Shown: piece by piece, positions 1-6,755 of the stretch
How positions within the stretch are numbered: position 1 is the first letter of the stretch
Layout of the letters: the number at the start of each line of letters is the position of its first letter
Assembly (NCBI RefSeq): GCF_049800915.1
Contig: NZ_JBNAFY010000003.1
Coordinates: 372,001-436,000 of the forward strand
From: Amaricoccus macauensis_A
GTDB taxonomy: Bacteria; Pseudomonadota; Alphaproteobacteria; Rhodobacterales; Rhodobacteraceae
Direction of reading: 5' to 3'
DNA: 64,000 nucleotides
The notes under the pieces: generated by a model
Seen by the model: only the letters and a program-made list of their open reading frames with translations
What the model was told of the DNA's origin: nothing
Databases searched by the model: none
Made by a program: the position numbers and the translations under genes

Positions 1-1
1 C

Positions 2-43
2 AACGCGGGGGATCGGCATTTCGTGCGGCAACTGGCGGCTTAG
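2..43 (+). CDS. possible 3' end of an upstream gene (partial)
   Basis: The first bases read in one frame as NAGDRHFVRQLAA followed by TAG at 41-43, which could be the C-terminus of a gene entering from the left. Thirteen codons cannot be assigned to a family. If real, it converges on dddL. Low confidence. Confidence 0.25.
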   Translation, partial: NAGDRHFVRQLAA

Positions 44-71
44 CGACAGCCGCCGCGCCGCAGGCGGTGAC

Positions 72-87
72 TGAGCCTGACGGCTCA
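72..87. terminator. short hairpin after dddL stop
   Basis: Perfect 6-bp inverted repeat TGAGCC/GGCTCA with a TGAC loop, directly abutting the dddL stop codon. It could act on transcripts arriving from either side, but neither strand has a T-run after it, so intrinsic termination is uncertain. Confidence 0.35.
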
Positions 88-792
88 TCAGATCCCGCGC
101 GCCATCCGCGCCTTGCGATTCGACGAGAGCTTCATTCCAGGCGCCGAAAGCCGGGTTTCCGGCCCGGTCCAGGCATAGGCCAGCAGACATGGTTCGAGAT
201 CCGCCGTCGTGATACGGTGCTCGTCTCCGGGCCGATTGAGGATCAGCGACCCCGGCGCGTGGACCGCCGTATCGTTCTCCGACCAGGCACCCGACACGGA
301 AATGTAGCTTTCCTCGATCTCCTGATGGCTGTGCTGGGGATAGGTGGTCCGCGGCCCGAACAGCACGAACCCGAGGATCAGCCGATCGGCCATGACGGGT
401 CCCCTCGGCCCGAGCACCTCGCAATAGGCATATTTGTTCTTCAGCGAATTCGGCACCTTCTCGTAGCCGTATTCCCAGGTAAGCTTGTCCGCAACGCGCG
501 AAAGGGCGCGGGCCATGCCATGGACCACGCCCTTCTCGCCGAGATCAAGCGCCCGCATCAGATGCCCCGTGACCGGCTTCGCGGAAACCGGTCGGGGCAG
601 GACGCAGGGATTCGAATCGATGATGGAAGAAAGCGTGTCGCGCACCCGCTTCCGATGAGAGCGGATCAGCCGGCTTCCGCCCGCCGAGCCATGACGATAG
701 AGCGTGTCGAATTCGCGCAGCAGGTAGAGCCAGCTCGGGCAATCCGTCAGGCGCAACTCCTGCGCCTGGTCCAACTCACTCGGGTCTTCCAT
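88..792 (-). CDS. dddL: dimethylsulfoniopropionate (DMSP) lyase DddL
   Basis: Cleaves DMSP to dimethyl sulfide and acrylate in the cytoplasm. The 234-residue product is close to the usual DddL length. Its C-terminal half is a cupin: Tyr151, then H154-S-H156 with E160/E161 and Y163, and a second cupin His at 192 in GDEHRITT, matching the metal-binding pattern of DMSP lyases. The start is supported by an AGGAGG-type ribosome site upstream of ATG at 792. It lies 44 bp downstream of acuI and is the last gene of an acuR-acuI-dddL operon, the same order as known from Rhodobacter sphaeroides. That context supports DddL rather than another cupin. The N-terminal ~100 residues are helical-looking and less conserved. 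Confidence 0.9.
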   Translation of the reverse strand: MEDPSELDQAQELRLTDCPSWLYLLREFDTLYRHGSAGGSRLIRSHRKRVRDTLSSIIDSNPCVLPRPVSAKPVTGHLMRALDLGEKGVVHGMARALSRVADKLTWEYGYEKVPNSLKNKYAYCEVLGPRGPVMADRLILGFVLFGPRTTYPQHSHQEIEESYISVSGAWSENDTAVHAPGSLILNRPGDEHRITTADLEPCLLAYAWTGPETRLSAPGMKLSSNRKARMARGI

Positions 793-836
793 CGGGCCGT
801 ATGGCTCCTCCTGTCCTGTATTGCGCGCGCCGTTGG

Positions 837-1829
837 TCAGCCCAGTTCGGGCGACACCGGCACCACGATCCGGCCGCGGATCTGGCCTTCGAGGAACTTC
901 GGCGCCGTCTCGACCACGTCAGAGAACGCGATTTCGGTCGTCATGGCATCGAGCTTCGCCAGGTCGAGATCACGAGCCAGGCCCTCCCAGGCCTCAAGGC
1001 GCTCTGCCTTCGGGCAGTTAACGCTGTCCACACCCACAAGCGTCACGCCACGCAGGATGAAGGGCGCAACCGTCGCAGGGAGATCCATTCCGGCCGCAAG
1101 CCCACAAGCCGCGACGACGCCACGATACTTGATGCTCGCAAGCATGTTGGCCAGAACCGTGCTGCCCGCCACGTCGACGCCTGCGGCCCAACGCTCCTTC
1201 GCCAAGGGACGCCCCTTGCCGGAAAGCTCGGCCCGATCAACGATCGAAGCGGCGCCAAGCCCCTTCAGATAATCCGTCTCGGACATGCGACCCGTCACGG
1301 CCGCCACCTCGAAGCCCCGCGCGGCCAGTAGCGCGGTCGCAACACTGCCCACACCACCGGCGGCGCCGGAGACGACCACTTCCCCGCTTTCGGGCGTTAT
1401 CCCGTGCTTCTGCAGCGCATCGACGCAGAGCATAGCCGTGTAGCCGGCCGTGCCGATCGCCATCGCCTGCCGGAGGCTGATTCCATCGGGCAGCGGCACC
1501 AGCCAGTCGCCCTTCACGCGCGCCTGTTTCGCAAGACCGCCCCAGTGCTTCTCACCAACGCCCCAGCCGTTGAGAACCACCCTATCGCCCGGCTTGTAAT
1601 CGGAATGCGCGCTCTCGACCACGATCCCGGAGTAGTCGATGCCGGGAACCATCGGGAAGCTCCGGACCACCGGGGAAGCCCCGGTGATCGCCAGTGCATC
1701 CTTGTAGTTGAGGGTCGAATAGGCCACGTCGACCAGCACATCGCCCTCGGGCAACTGATCGGCACCAACCTCCGTCATCTTGACCGTCTGGCCGTCTTCG
1801 GACTTTTCGATCATGATTGCGTCGAACAT
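837..1829 (-). CDS. acuI: acrylyl-CoA reductase AcuI (MDR family)
   Basis: NADPH-dependent reduction of acryloyl-CoA to propionyl-CoA, which removes the toxic product of DMSP cleavage. The 330-residue protein is a medium-chain dehydrogenase/reductase without the structural zinc cysteines. It has the N-terminal GroES-like half (NYKDALA, PGIDYSGIV), then a Rossmann fold with VVSGAAGGVGSVA near residues 150-165, and the family-typical segment GVDSVNCP near 270. The start ATG at 1829 follows a strong GAGGAGG site. The acuR stop lies 12 bp upstream and dddL follows 44 bp downstream, so all three are probably one transcript. Detoxification and lyase together let the cell use DMSP carbon through propionyl-CoA. 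Confidence 0.93.
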   Translation of the reverse strand: MFDAIMIEKSEDGQTVKMTEVGADQLPEGDVLVDVAYSTLNYKDALAITGASPVVRSFPMVPGIDYSGIVVESAHSDYKPGDRVVLNGWGVGEKHWGGLAKQARVKGDWLVPLPDGISLRQAMAIGTAGYTAMLCVDALQKHGITPESGEVVVSGAAGGVGSVATALLAARGFEVAAVTGRMSETDYLKGLGAASIVDRAELSGKGRPLAKERWAAGVDVAGSTVLANMLASIKYRGVVAACGLAAGMDLPATVAPFILRGVTLVGVDSVNCPKAERLEAWEGLARDLDLAKLDAMTTEIAFSDVVETAPKFLEGQIRGRIVVPVSPELG

Positions 1830-1841
1830 GGGGTTCCTCCT

Positions 1842-2489
1842 CTATCCCTTGATCATATTGAAAAACACTGTCGCAAACGTGCGGAGCGGGTCCGCCCTTC
1901 GCTCCAGCTTCGCCCGCAGCACGGCTCCCTCCCAGCCGATCCAGAAAAACGCCGCGAGCGCTTCCGGATCGCACGAACGTGCGAGGGTGCCTTCCTCCTG
2001 CGCAAGCCTCAGGCAGTCCGCGGTGCGGCGCTGCCAGTCCTCCAGCACATCGGTGAGTTTCTGGCGGAATTCCTCCGGCAGCGCGCCCATTTCCTGGCCC
2101 AGATTGCCCACGAGGCAACCCCGCCTGAAATCATGCCGGGCCATGCCCCGCTCCGCATCCTCGGTGAAGCCACGCAGCCGATCGAGCGCAGGCAGCGTGT
2201 CGTTCAGGAAGGCCGCATCGAGCTTGGCGGCGAAATAGGCGTGATAGGCATCGATCAGATGGCTCCCGAAGTCCGCCTTGCCCTGGAAGTAGTGGTAGAA
2301 CCCGCCCTTCGGAACCGATGCCGCCTTCAGGATCTCGTCAACACCGACGGCGGAATATCCCTTCTCCGTCAGATGGGCGAGCCCGGCCCGAACCAGCCTC
2401 CGGCGCGCCTCCGACTCGTCCCAGTTCCGTTTGGGGCGACCGCGGCGCGGCGCGGACTTCTTAGTGTCGATTCTCGTTTCGCCGCTCAT
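1842..2489 (-). CDS. acuR: TetR-family repressor AcuR
   Basis: Predicted acrylate-responsive repressor of the acuR-acuI-dddL operon. The 215-residue protein has a basic N-terminal tail (KKSAPRRGRPKRNW), then a TetR helix-turn-helix at about residues 35-75 (EKGYSAVGVDEILKAAS then VPKGGFYHYF), and a helical C-terminal ligand domain. It is the first gene of the operon, 12 bp before acuI. A perfect palindrome sits just upstream of its ATG, consistent with autoregulation. The family name rests on gene order plus the TetR fold; acrylate as inducer is known for the R. sphaeroides protein and inferred here. Confidence 0.88.
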   Translation of the reverse strand: MSGETRIDTKKSAPRRGRPKRNWDESEARRRLVRAGLAHLTEKGYSAVGVDEILKAASVPKGGFYHYFQGKADFGSHLIDAYHAYFAAKLDAAFLNDTLPALDRLRGFTEDAERGMARHDFRRGCLVGNLGQEMGALPEEFRQKLTDVLEDWQRRTADCLRLAQEEGTLARSCDPEALAAFFWIGWEGAVLRAKLERRADPLRTFATVFFNMIKG

Positions 2490-2500
2490 GGGGAATTAAA

Positions 2501-2516
2501 TAGACCATGTGGTCTA
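2501..2516 (-). promoter_or_regulatory. palindromic operator upstream of acuR
   Basis: Perfect inverted repeat TAGACCA-TG-TGGTCTA, 11 bp upstream of the acuR start and inside the 32-bp gap to yaiI, embedded in AT-rich sequence. A dimeric TetR repressor would bind such a site. The promoter must overlap it or lie in the 3' end of yaiI. Confidence 0.75.
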
Positions 2517-2521
2517 ATTAA

Positions 2522-2962
2522 TCAACCAGCCTTTCGCACCGAGGCTTCGAGCGCATTGAGAAAGCGGGAACGATCCGCCTTGGAAAACGGCTTTCCGCCG
2601 CCCTGCCGGAACGGATCGGCCGCCCGCAGATCCGCCATCAGGTCACGCATCGCGAGCCGGGCGCCGATATTGGCCTGCGAGAACGGCTCGCCATCATGCC
2701 CGATCACGAGCGCGCCCGCTTCGACGCAGCGCGCAGCGAGCGGCACATCGGCCGTGACACAGATATCGCCCGGCCCCGCCTGGTCCGCGATCCACTTGTC
2801 GGCCTCGTCGGCCCCCGCGGAGACCACCTCGATCCTGACGAGCGGGTGTCGGCTGGGCCGCAACCCGCCGTTGGTCACGAAGACAACGTTGACGCCATGC
2901 CGTTCCGCGACCCTAACGACCTCCTCCCGCACCGGGCAGGCATCGGCATCCACATAGATCAT
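2522..2962 (-). CDS. yaiI: YaiI/YqxD family protein (DUF188)
   Basis: Predicted NYN/PIN-like domain protein of the UPF0178 family; the biochemical role is unsettled. At 146 residues it matches family length. It opens with the typical IYVDADACPVREEVVRVAERHG, continues with VVFVTNGG and DKWIADQAGPGDICVTADVPLAARC, and ends with the usual FRQGGGKPFSKADRSRFLNALE region. Acidic residues D5 and D7 are in the expected metal-binding positions. The stop lies 6 bp before the acuR operator, and the gene is unrelated in function to the DMSP operon downstream. Confidence 0.9.
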   Translation of the reverse strand: MIYVDADACPVREEVVRVAERHGVNVVFVTNGGLRPSRHPLVRIEVVSAGADEADKWIADQAGPGDICVTADVPLAARCVEAGALVIGHDGEPFSQANIGARLAMRDLMADLRAADPFRQGGGKPFSKADRSRFLNALEASVRKAG

Positions 2963-2980
2963 CGCATCATCCCCTTCGGA

Positions 2981-3571
2981 TCATTCCAGCAGCAGTTTGG
3001 CCGCAATGGCCCACATTACCAGCGCGATCGCCCCTTCCAGAACCCGCCACGACGCAGGGCTGGCAAAGACCGGTCGCAGCAGACGGGCCCCGTAGCCGAG
3101 CGAGAAGAAGAACACGAAAGAGGCCGTCACGGCCCCCACGGCGAACACCACCGGGCGAGCGTATTGGGTTGCGATGGAGCCCACGAGCAGGACCGTATCG
3201 AGATAGACATGCGGATTGAGCCAGGTCAGCGCGAGGCAGATCGTCAACGTCCGGCGAAGCCCGGCGGCCTCTCCCTTCGCCTTAAGGGCATCCCCTCCGA
3301 CCCAGGCCGCCCGCGCCGCACGCACCCCGTAGACCAAGAGGAAGGCCGCGCCCGCGTAGCGCAACACCGGCACGACCATGGGGATGGCTTCCGAAATGAC
3401 GGCAAGCCCGAAGACCCCTACGCAGATCAGGATCGCATCCGACAGCGCGCAAACGAGGCAAACCGGAAAGACATGGGCGCCGAGCAACCCCTGCCGCAGC
3501 ACGAAGGCATTCTGGGCCCCGATCGCCACGATCAGGCTCAGACCCAGTACGAAACCCGACAAGAACTCCAC
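2981..3571 (-). CDS. LysE/ArgO-family amino acid exporter
   Basis: Inner-membrane exporter, probably for basic amino acids. The 196 residues carry five to six hydrophobic segments. The LysE signature is clear: GLSLIVAIGAQNAFVLRQGL near the N-terminus and LTWLNPHVYLDTVLLVG in the middle, which resembles ArgO/LysE more than RhtB. The start is GTG at 3571, preceded by a GGGGGAG ribosome site; no nearer ATG gives the full first helix. It lies 18 bp upstream of yaiI on the same strand and may be cotranscribed with it. The exact substrate cannot be read from the sequence. Confidence 0.87.
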   Translation of the reverse strand: MEFLSGFVLGLSLIVAIGAQNAFVLRQGLLGAHVFPVCLVCALSDAILICVGVFGLAVISEAIPMVVPVLRYAGAAFLLVYGVRAARAAWVGGDALKAKGEAAGLRRTLTICLALTWLNPHVYLDTVLLVGSIATQYARPVVFAVGAVTASFVFFFSLGYGARLLRPVFASPASWRVLEGAIALVMWAIAAKLLLE

Positions 3572-3644
3572 GACCCCACTCCCCCGGCATGATCCCCGGT
3601 CGAAGTGCCTCAGGCGCTGAGCGAATGCAATTGGCGGGAGCGCC

Positions 3645-5051
3645 TCAGAACTTGTAGCCGACCCGCAAACCGCCCCAATGACGGCGATCCACCATGATCG
3701 GCGCGGAAAGATCCTTCATCATCGCGAACTGTCCACCGCCCATGTCGCGCCGATAGACCTGCAAGAGGAAGGGGCCCGTGTTCCGACCTGCCTTCAGCCC
3801 TACGCGATCATCGAATATCCTGCGATTTCGGCAGTTTGCCGCGTTCCACGCCGGGTCGCTCCCCGGAGTCTGGGAGAACTTCCTGTTGTGGGTGCTGAGA
3901 TAGCCGTCGATATTGACCGCGGCACAGAACACGACCTTGGGATCGAACTCCAGCATCCCCTCCTGCACCTGGGGCAGCAGCCTGTCGAGCAGCCCGTTGA
4001 ATGGTGCGGTATGCTGCTGCGGATCTGTGTTGGGTATGGGCTGGAGCTGGCGCGAGAACAGCTGCTCGGCCGTGATCTGTCCTGCGCGGATCGCCTCGGT
4101 GAACATCCCGCCCACACGGTTGGCATCTTCCATCACCCTGTCAATGAAAGGGGCATCCTCCGTGGAACCACCGAGCGCAACCGTGCCTTGCAGGATGCGT
4201 TCGCTGGCATCGATGAGACCGTGAACGCGGCCCCGCGCCTCCCCGATCCCGGTCGCCGTCCGTTCGATCCCGTCACCGATCTGCTCGAAGGCCGGCGCGA
4301 AGATATTCGTGGCGTCGTTGACCTTTTCGGCCTCCTCGGTGATGTGCCGCGCCTCGTCATGGGTGCCGCGCACACTGTCCGCGATCCGCACCAGGGCCGT
4401 ATCCGTCTCGTGCGACTCCTCGATGACCGAACGTGCCTCATCGCTGATCTTGGCCGATTCATCGTGCAAGGTGCCGATCCAGCCCGCAAGCTGGGAGACG
4501 TTGCGGGTCGTACTCTCGGCGGCGCCGGATGTCTGACGGCTCAACTCGTTGATCGCATCCGCGACGACCGCGAACCCGCGGCCGGCATCTCCCGCGCGCG
4601 CCGCCTCGATCTTCGCGTTGATCGCCAGGATGTTCACCTGGCTTGCGATCCGCGCAATATCGGAATTGTTGCTCTTGATGGCGTCGAGCGTATTGGCGAC
4701 CGCCTCCATTCGTTCGGTCAGTGCCGCAACCCAGGTCGCCACCTCTTGCGACCTCTGGCCGGCCCGACGCACGTATTCGACCGAATGCTCGACAGCCCCG
4801 AGAGTCTCACTGGTATTCTTTGAAACCGATCGGACCGCGGTCTGCACGGCCCCGTTGCCCTCGATCACTCGCCCCGCAGCCTGCCGGACCGTTTCGAGAA
4901 CGAGAAGCTGCTCCGCGGCGATGACCTCGACATCGTCGATGAATCCGGCGATGTCGACGACTTCATACCCGAGAGACGACGCCTCCGACGCGAGATGTGA
5001 CAGGCCATCGTCCTGCCCGAGGATGGAATCACCCTGTCTCTGCGCCTGCAT
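3645..5051 (-). CDS. soluble methyl-accepting chemotaxis-type protein
   Basis: Chemoreceptor-like signalling protein of 468 residues with no membrane segment, so probably cytoplasmic. The long coiled coil contains the signalling tip at about residues 130-175 (IARIASQVNILAINAKIEAARAGDAGRGFAVVADAI, given here only as the tip region), the part that contacts CheW/CheA. The C-terminal ~130 residues hold a conserved tail with FDDRVGLKAGRNTGPFLLQ and YRRDMGGGQF, ending RRHWGGLRVGYKF, a sensory-looking module seen at the C-terminus of other soluble receptors. The start has a good AAGGAG site. No che genes are nearby, so it is an orphan receptor. The ligand is unknown. Confidence 0.85.
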   Translation of the reverse strand: MQAQRQGDSILGQDDGLSHLASEASSLGYEVVDIAGFIDDVEVIAAEQLLVLETVRQAAGRVIEGNGAVQTAVRSVSKNTSETLGAVEHSVEYVRRAGQRSQEVATWVAALTERMEAVANTLDAIKSNNSDIARIASQVNILAINAKIEAARAGDAGRGFAVVADAINELSRQTSGAAESTTRNVSQLAGWIGTLHDESAKISDEARSVIEESHETDTALVRIADSVRGTHDEARHITEEAEKVNDATNIFAPAFEQIGDGIERTATGIGEARGRVHGLIDASERILQGTVALGGSTEDAPFIDRVMEDANRVGGMFTEAIRAGQITAEQLFSRQLQPIPNTDPQQHTAPFNGLLDRLLPQVQEGMLEFDPKVVFCAAVNIDGYLSTHNRKFSQTPGSDPAWNAANCRNRRIFDDRVGLKAGRNTGPFLLQVYRRDMGGGQFAMMKDLSAPIMVDRRHWGGLRVGYKF

Positions 5052-5187
5052 AAAGCTGTCTCCTTCACCAAGCTCTCGCTTAGAAGGAAATCGTTAATCG
5101 TTTGCTTAAACACGCCCTGCGATCGTGAAACCAGGAGCCCGCACCCCTGCGGGCCAAGTACAGGTAAAATGCCCGCGCCGCGCGAGG

Positions 5188-5607
5188 TTATTCCTCGTTC
5201 ACCGGCCCGCGCATCGCCTTCACGGCACCCCGCCGCGTCTTCGCATCGAGCCTGCGTCGGACCGAGCCCTTCGTCGGGCGGGTCGGCTTCCGGCGCTTCG
5301 GTCGGTGCAAGGCCGCGAGAATCAGGGCCCGAAGCTTTTCGCGCGCGTCCTCCCGGTTGAGGGGCTGGGACCTGTGCCGATCCGAACTGACGATCACCGC
5401 GCCCTCCGTGGTCCAGCGGGAACCGGCGAGCCGCCGCAGCCGCGCCTTCGTCCCGGCATCGAGATGCGGGGAGCGCGCCGCCTCGAATCGCAACTGCACC
5501 GCGGTTGCCACCTTGTTGACGTTCTGCCCGCCGGGCCCCGAGGCCCGCACAAAGCTTTCGGTCATTTCCCAGTCGGCGATCGATATGTCGTCGTTGATCA
5601 CCAGCAT
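5188..5607 (-). CDS. arfB: peptidyl-tRNA hydrolase ArfB (ribosome rescue)
   Basis: Releases ribosomes stalled on non-stop mRNAs by hydrolysing peptidyl-tRNA in the empty A site. The 139-residue protein is a single class I release-factor domain without the codon-recognition domains: RASGPGGQNVNK places the catalytic GGQ at about residue 28. It ends in a highly basic tail (RPKRRKPTRPTKGS, KTRRG) that enters the mRNA channel in ArfB/YaeJ. I chose ATG at 5607 because ArfB begins just before IxDDISI; longer frames extend into the leader region. The ribosome site before it is weak. A candidate leader peptide and terminator lie immediately upstream and may control it. Confidence 0.92.
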   Translation of the reverse strand: MLVINDDISIADWEMTESFVRASGPGGQNVNKVATAVQLRFEAARSPHLDAGTKARLRRLAGSRWTTEGAVIVSSDRHRSQPLNREDAREKLRALILAALHRPKRRKPTRPTKGSVRRRLDAKTRRGAVKAMRGPVNEE

Positions 5608-5643
5608 GACACCGGAATATCCGCAAGTTCGAGAACAAAGAGA

Positions 5644-5670
5644 GAGGGGCCGCAGATACTGCGACCCCTC
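5644..5670 (-). terminator. hairpin terminator in the arfB leader
   Basis: On the minus strand a 12-bp stem GAGGGGTCGCAG / CTGCGGCCCCTC with a 3-base loop and one G-U pair, followed by TCTTTGTT. It ends 37 bp before the arfB ATG, so it would stop transcription ahead of the gene. On the plus strand the same hairpin is followed by five Ts, but no plus-strand gene precedes it. Confidence 0.7.
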
Positions 5671-5749
5671 GATTTTTCGAATGAGCTTGGAGGCTGGCTG
5701 GTCGAGCCGTGCCCTGTGCTTTCGGTCATCTACGAGAGGGGGCTGCCCC

Positions 5750-5806
5750 TCAAGCGGAACCTCCGCACATAAACCCTGCCACACGCTCCAAAGCCTCATG
5801 AGACAT
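5750..5806 (-). CDS. 18-residue leader peptide candidate
   Basis: Reads MSHEALERVAGFMCGGSA and stops with TGA. The ribosome site is a perfect anti-16S match ending one base before the ATG's A (AAGGAGGTGATCCA-ATG). There is no run of one amino acid, so a classical amino-acid attenuator is unlikely. The stop codon lies inside the first arm of a hairpin. It may be a regulatory leader for arfB or the coding part of a small dual-function RNA. Confidence 0.5.
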   Translation of the reverse strand: MSHEALERVAGFMCGGSA

Positions 5807-5919
5807 TGGATCACCTCCTTTCGCTGGTTTCGGTTACCCCTGATGGTGCCCATTTCCGGCACGATGGCAAGGATTTTTTTGTTAACCAGTTCAGGACGAA
5901 GGCGGCGGCGGGGTGCTGC

Positions 5920-6549
5920 CTAAATTTCGATCCGTGCGCCCCTCAGACGCCCGATAAGCAGCCGGAAGGGCACAAGCGCGATCAGCGAGATCCAGAGTTT
6001 CACGGTGAAATCCGCCACAGCAAGGCTCGCCCAGAGAGGCATCAGCGGCCCGGCGCCCAGGAGCGGGACAGCCTCGTTCGCCCAGCTCACATCCACGGCG
6101 GGCGCGATCCAGGAGAGCGATGCGGAAAAGGCGATGGAGAAGAAGATCGCCGTGTCGATCGCGCCCCCGACCAGGCTTGAAACCAGCGGCGCACGCCACC
6201 AGGCACCGGAACGCAGGCGGTCGAACACCGCCACATCGATCAGTTGCGCCACGAGGAATGCGGTTCCCGAGCCGATCGCCACCCGCAGGCTCACCAGCGG
6301 TCCGAACTCTCCCTGGATCTGGCTCCCCACGAGGCTGCACAGCACGCCAACGGCGAATCCGGCCAGCACGACCTTGCGCGCCCGCTCCGGCCCATGAAGC
6401 CGGTTCATCAGATCGGTCACGAGAAAGGCGAAGGGATAGGTGAACGCCCCCCATGTCAGCCAGTCACCGAAGAGGAACTGGACGAGAATGTTGGAGGCGA
6501 CGACGATGGCCGCCATGGCGAGGATGCCGGGCATCAGGGAACGGGACAT
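5920..6549 (-). CDS. yhhQ: queuosine precursor transporter, VUT/YhhQ family
   Basis: Inner-membrane importer of queuosine precursors for tRNA modification. The 209-residue protein has about six hydrophobic segments. Family landmarks are NILVQFLFGDWLTWGAFTYPFAFLVTDLMNR near the N-terminus (shown by the WGAFTYPFAFLVTD core), then GSGTAFLVAQLIDVAVFDRLR and a C-terminal DFTVKLWISL. ATG at 6549 starts just before the first helix; the frame stays open 51 bp further, but those residues are not membrane-like. The next gene upstream is a separate glycosylphosphotransferase. I saw no convincing preQ1 riboswitch upstream. Confidence 0.88.
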   Translation of the reverse strand: MSRSLMPGILAMAAIVVASNILVQFLFGDWLTWGAFTYPFAFLVTDLMNRLHGPERARKVVLAGFAVGVLCSLVGSQIQGEFGPLVSLRVAIGSGTAFLVAQLIDVAVFDRLRSGAWWRAPLVSSLVGGAIDTAIFFSIAFSASLSWIAPAVDVSWANEAVPLLGAGPLMPLWASLAVADFTVKLWISLIALVPFRLLIGRLRGARIEI

Positions 6550-6755
6550 GTTTCGATTCCGTTTTGGCAAGGTTGCGGAGACTTGGCCGCCATGCGGCAA
6601 GCGGGCTCCATAGACCCGACCGATCAGTTGTGCAAGCCCCCGGCCGGACCCAAACCGACTGGACGGAACCGTCGTCTCATGCAGGATCTTGGTCGAAACA
6701 AAGGCTCGGAGCGCGATCCTGGGTCCAGATTGCTTCGATCTGAACCGTTCGCGCC

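Larger units (their letters stand above)
5644..5823 (-). promoter_or_regulatory. putative leader-peptide attenuator of arfB
   Basis: Three elements in order on the minus strand suggest attenuation. First comes a perfect Shine-Dalgarno (AAAGGAGGTGATCC) and an 18-codon ORF. Second is a small hairpin at 5736-5751 (GAGGGG-CAGC-CCCCTC) whose first arm overlaps the ORF stop codon. Third is the terminator at 5644-5670, whose first arm also begins GAGGGG. The CCCCTC arm of the small hairpin could pair with the first arm of the terminator, giving mutually exclusive 1:2, 2:3 and 3:4 structures. A ribosome held at the leader stop codon would cover arm 1 and favour antitermination. This is inference from pairing; no folding was run. 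Confidence 0.5.

Noticed and set aside
67..1272. Plus-strand open frame across dddL and acuI
   Set aside because: Arg/Pro-rich antisense frame over two confidently identified genes.
5807..5823. Match to the 3' end of 16S rRNA on the plus strand (GGATCACCTCCTTTC)
   Set aside because: No other 16S sequence lies upstream. The same bases read on the minus strand are a perfect Shine-Dalgarno in front of a short ORF.
6550..6610. Possible preQ1 riboswitch upstream of yhhQ
   Set aside because: A GCCGC/GCGGC stem is present, but I could not place the conserved preQ1 aptamer core.
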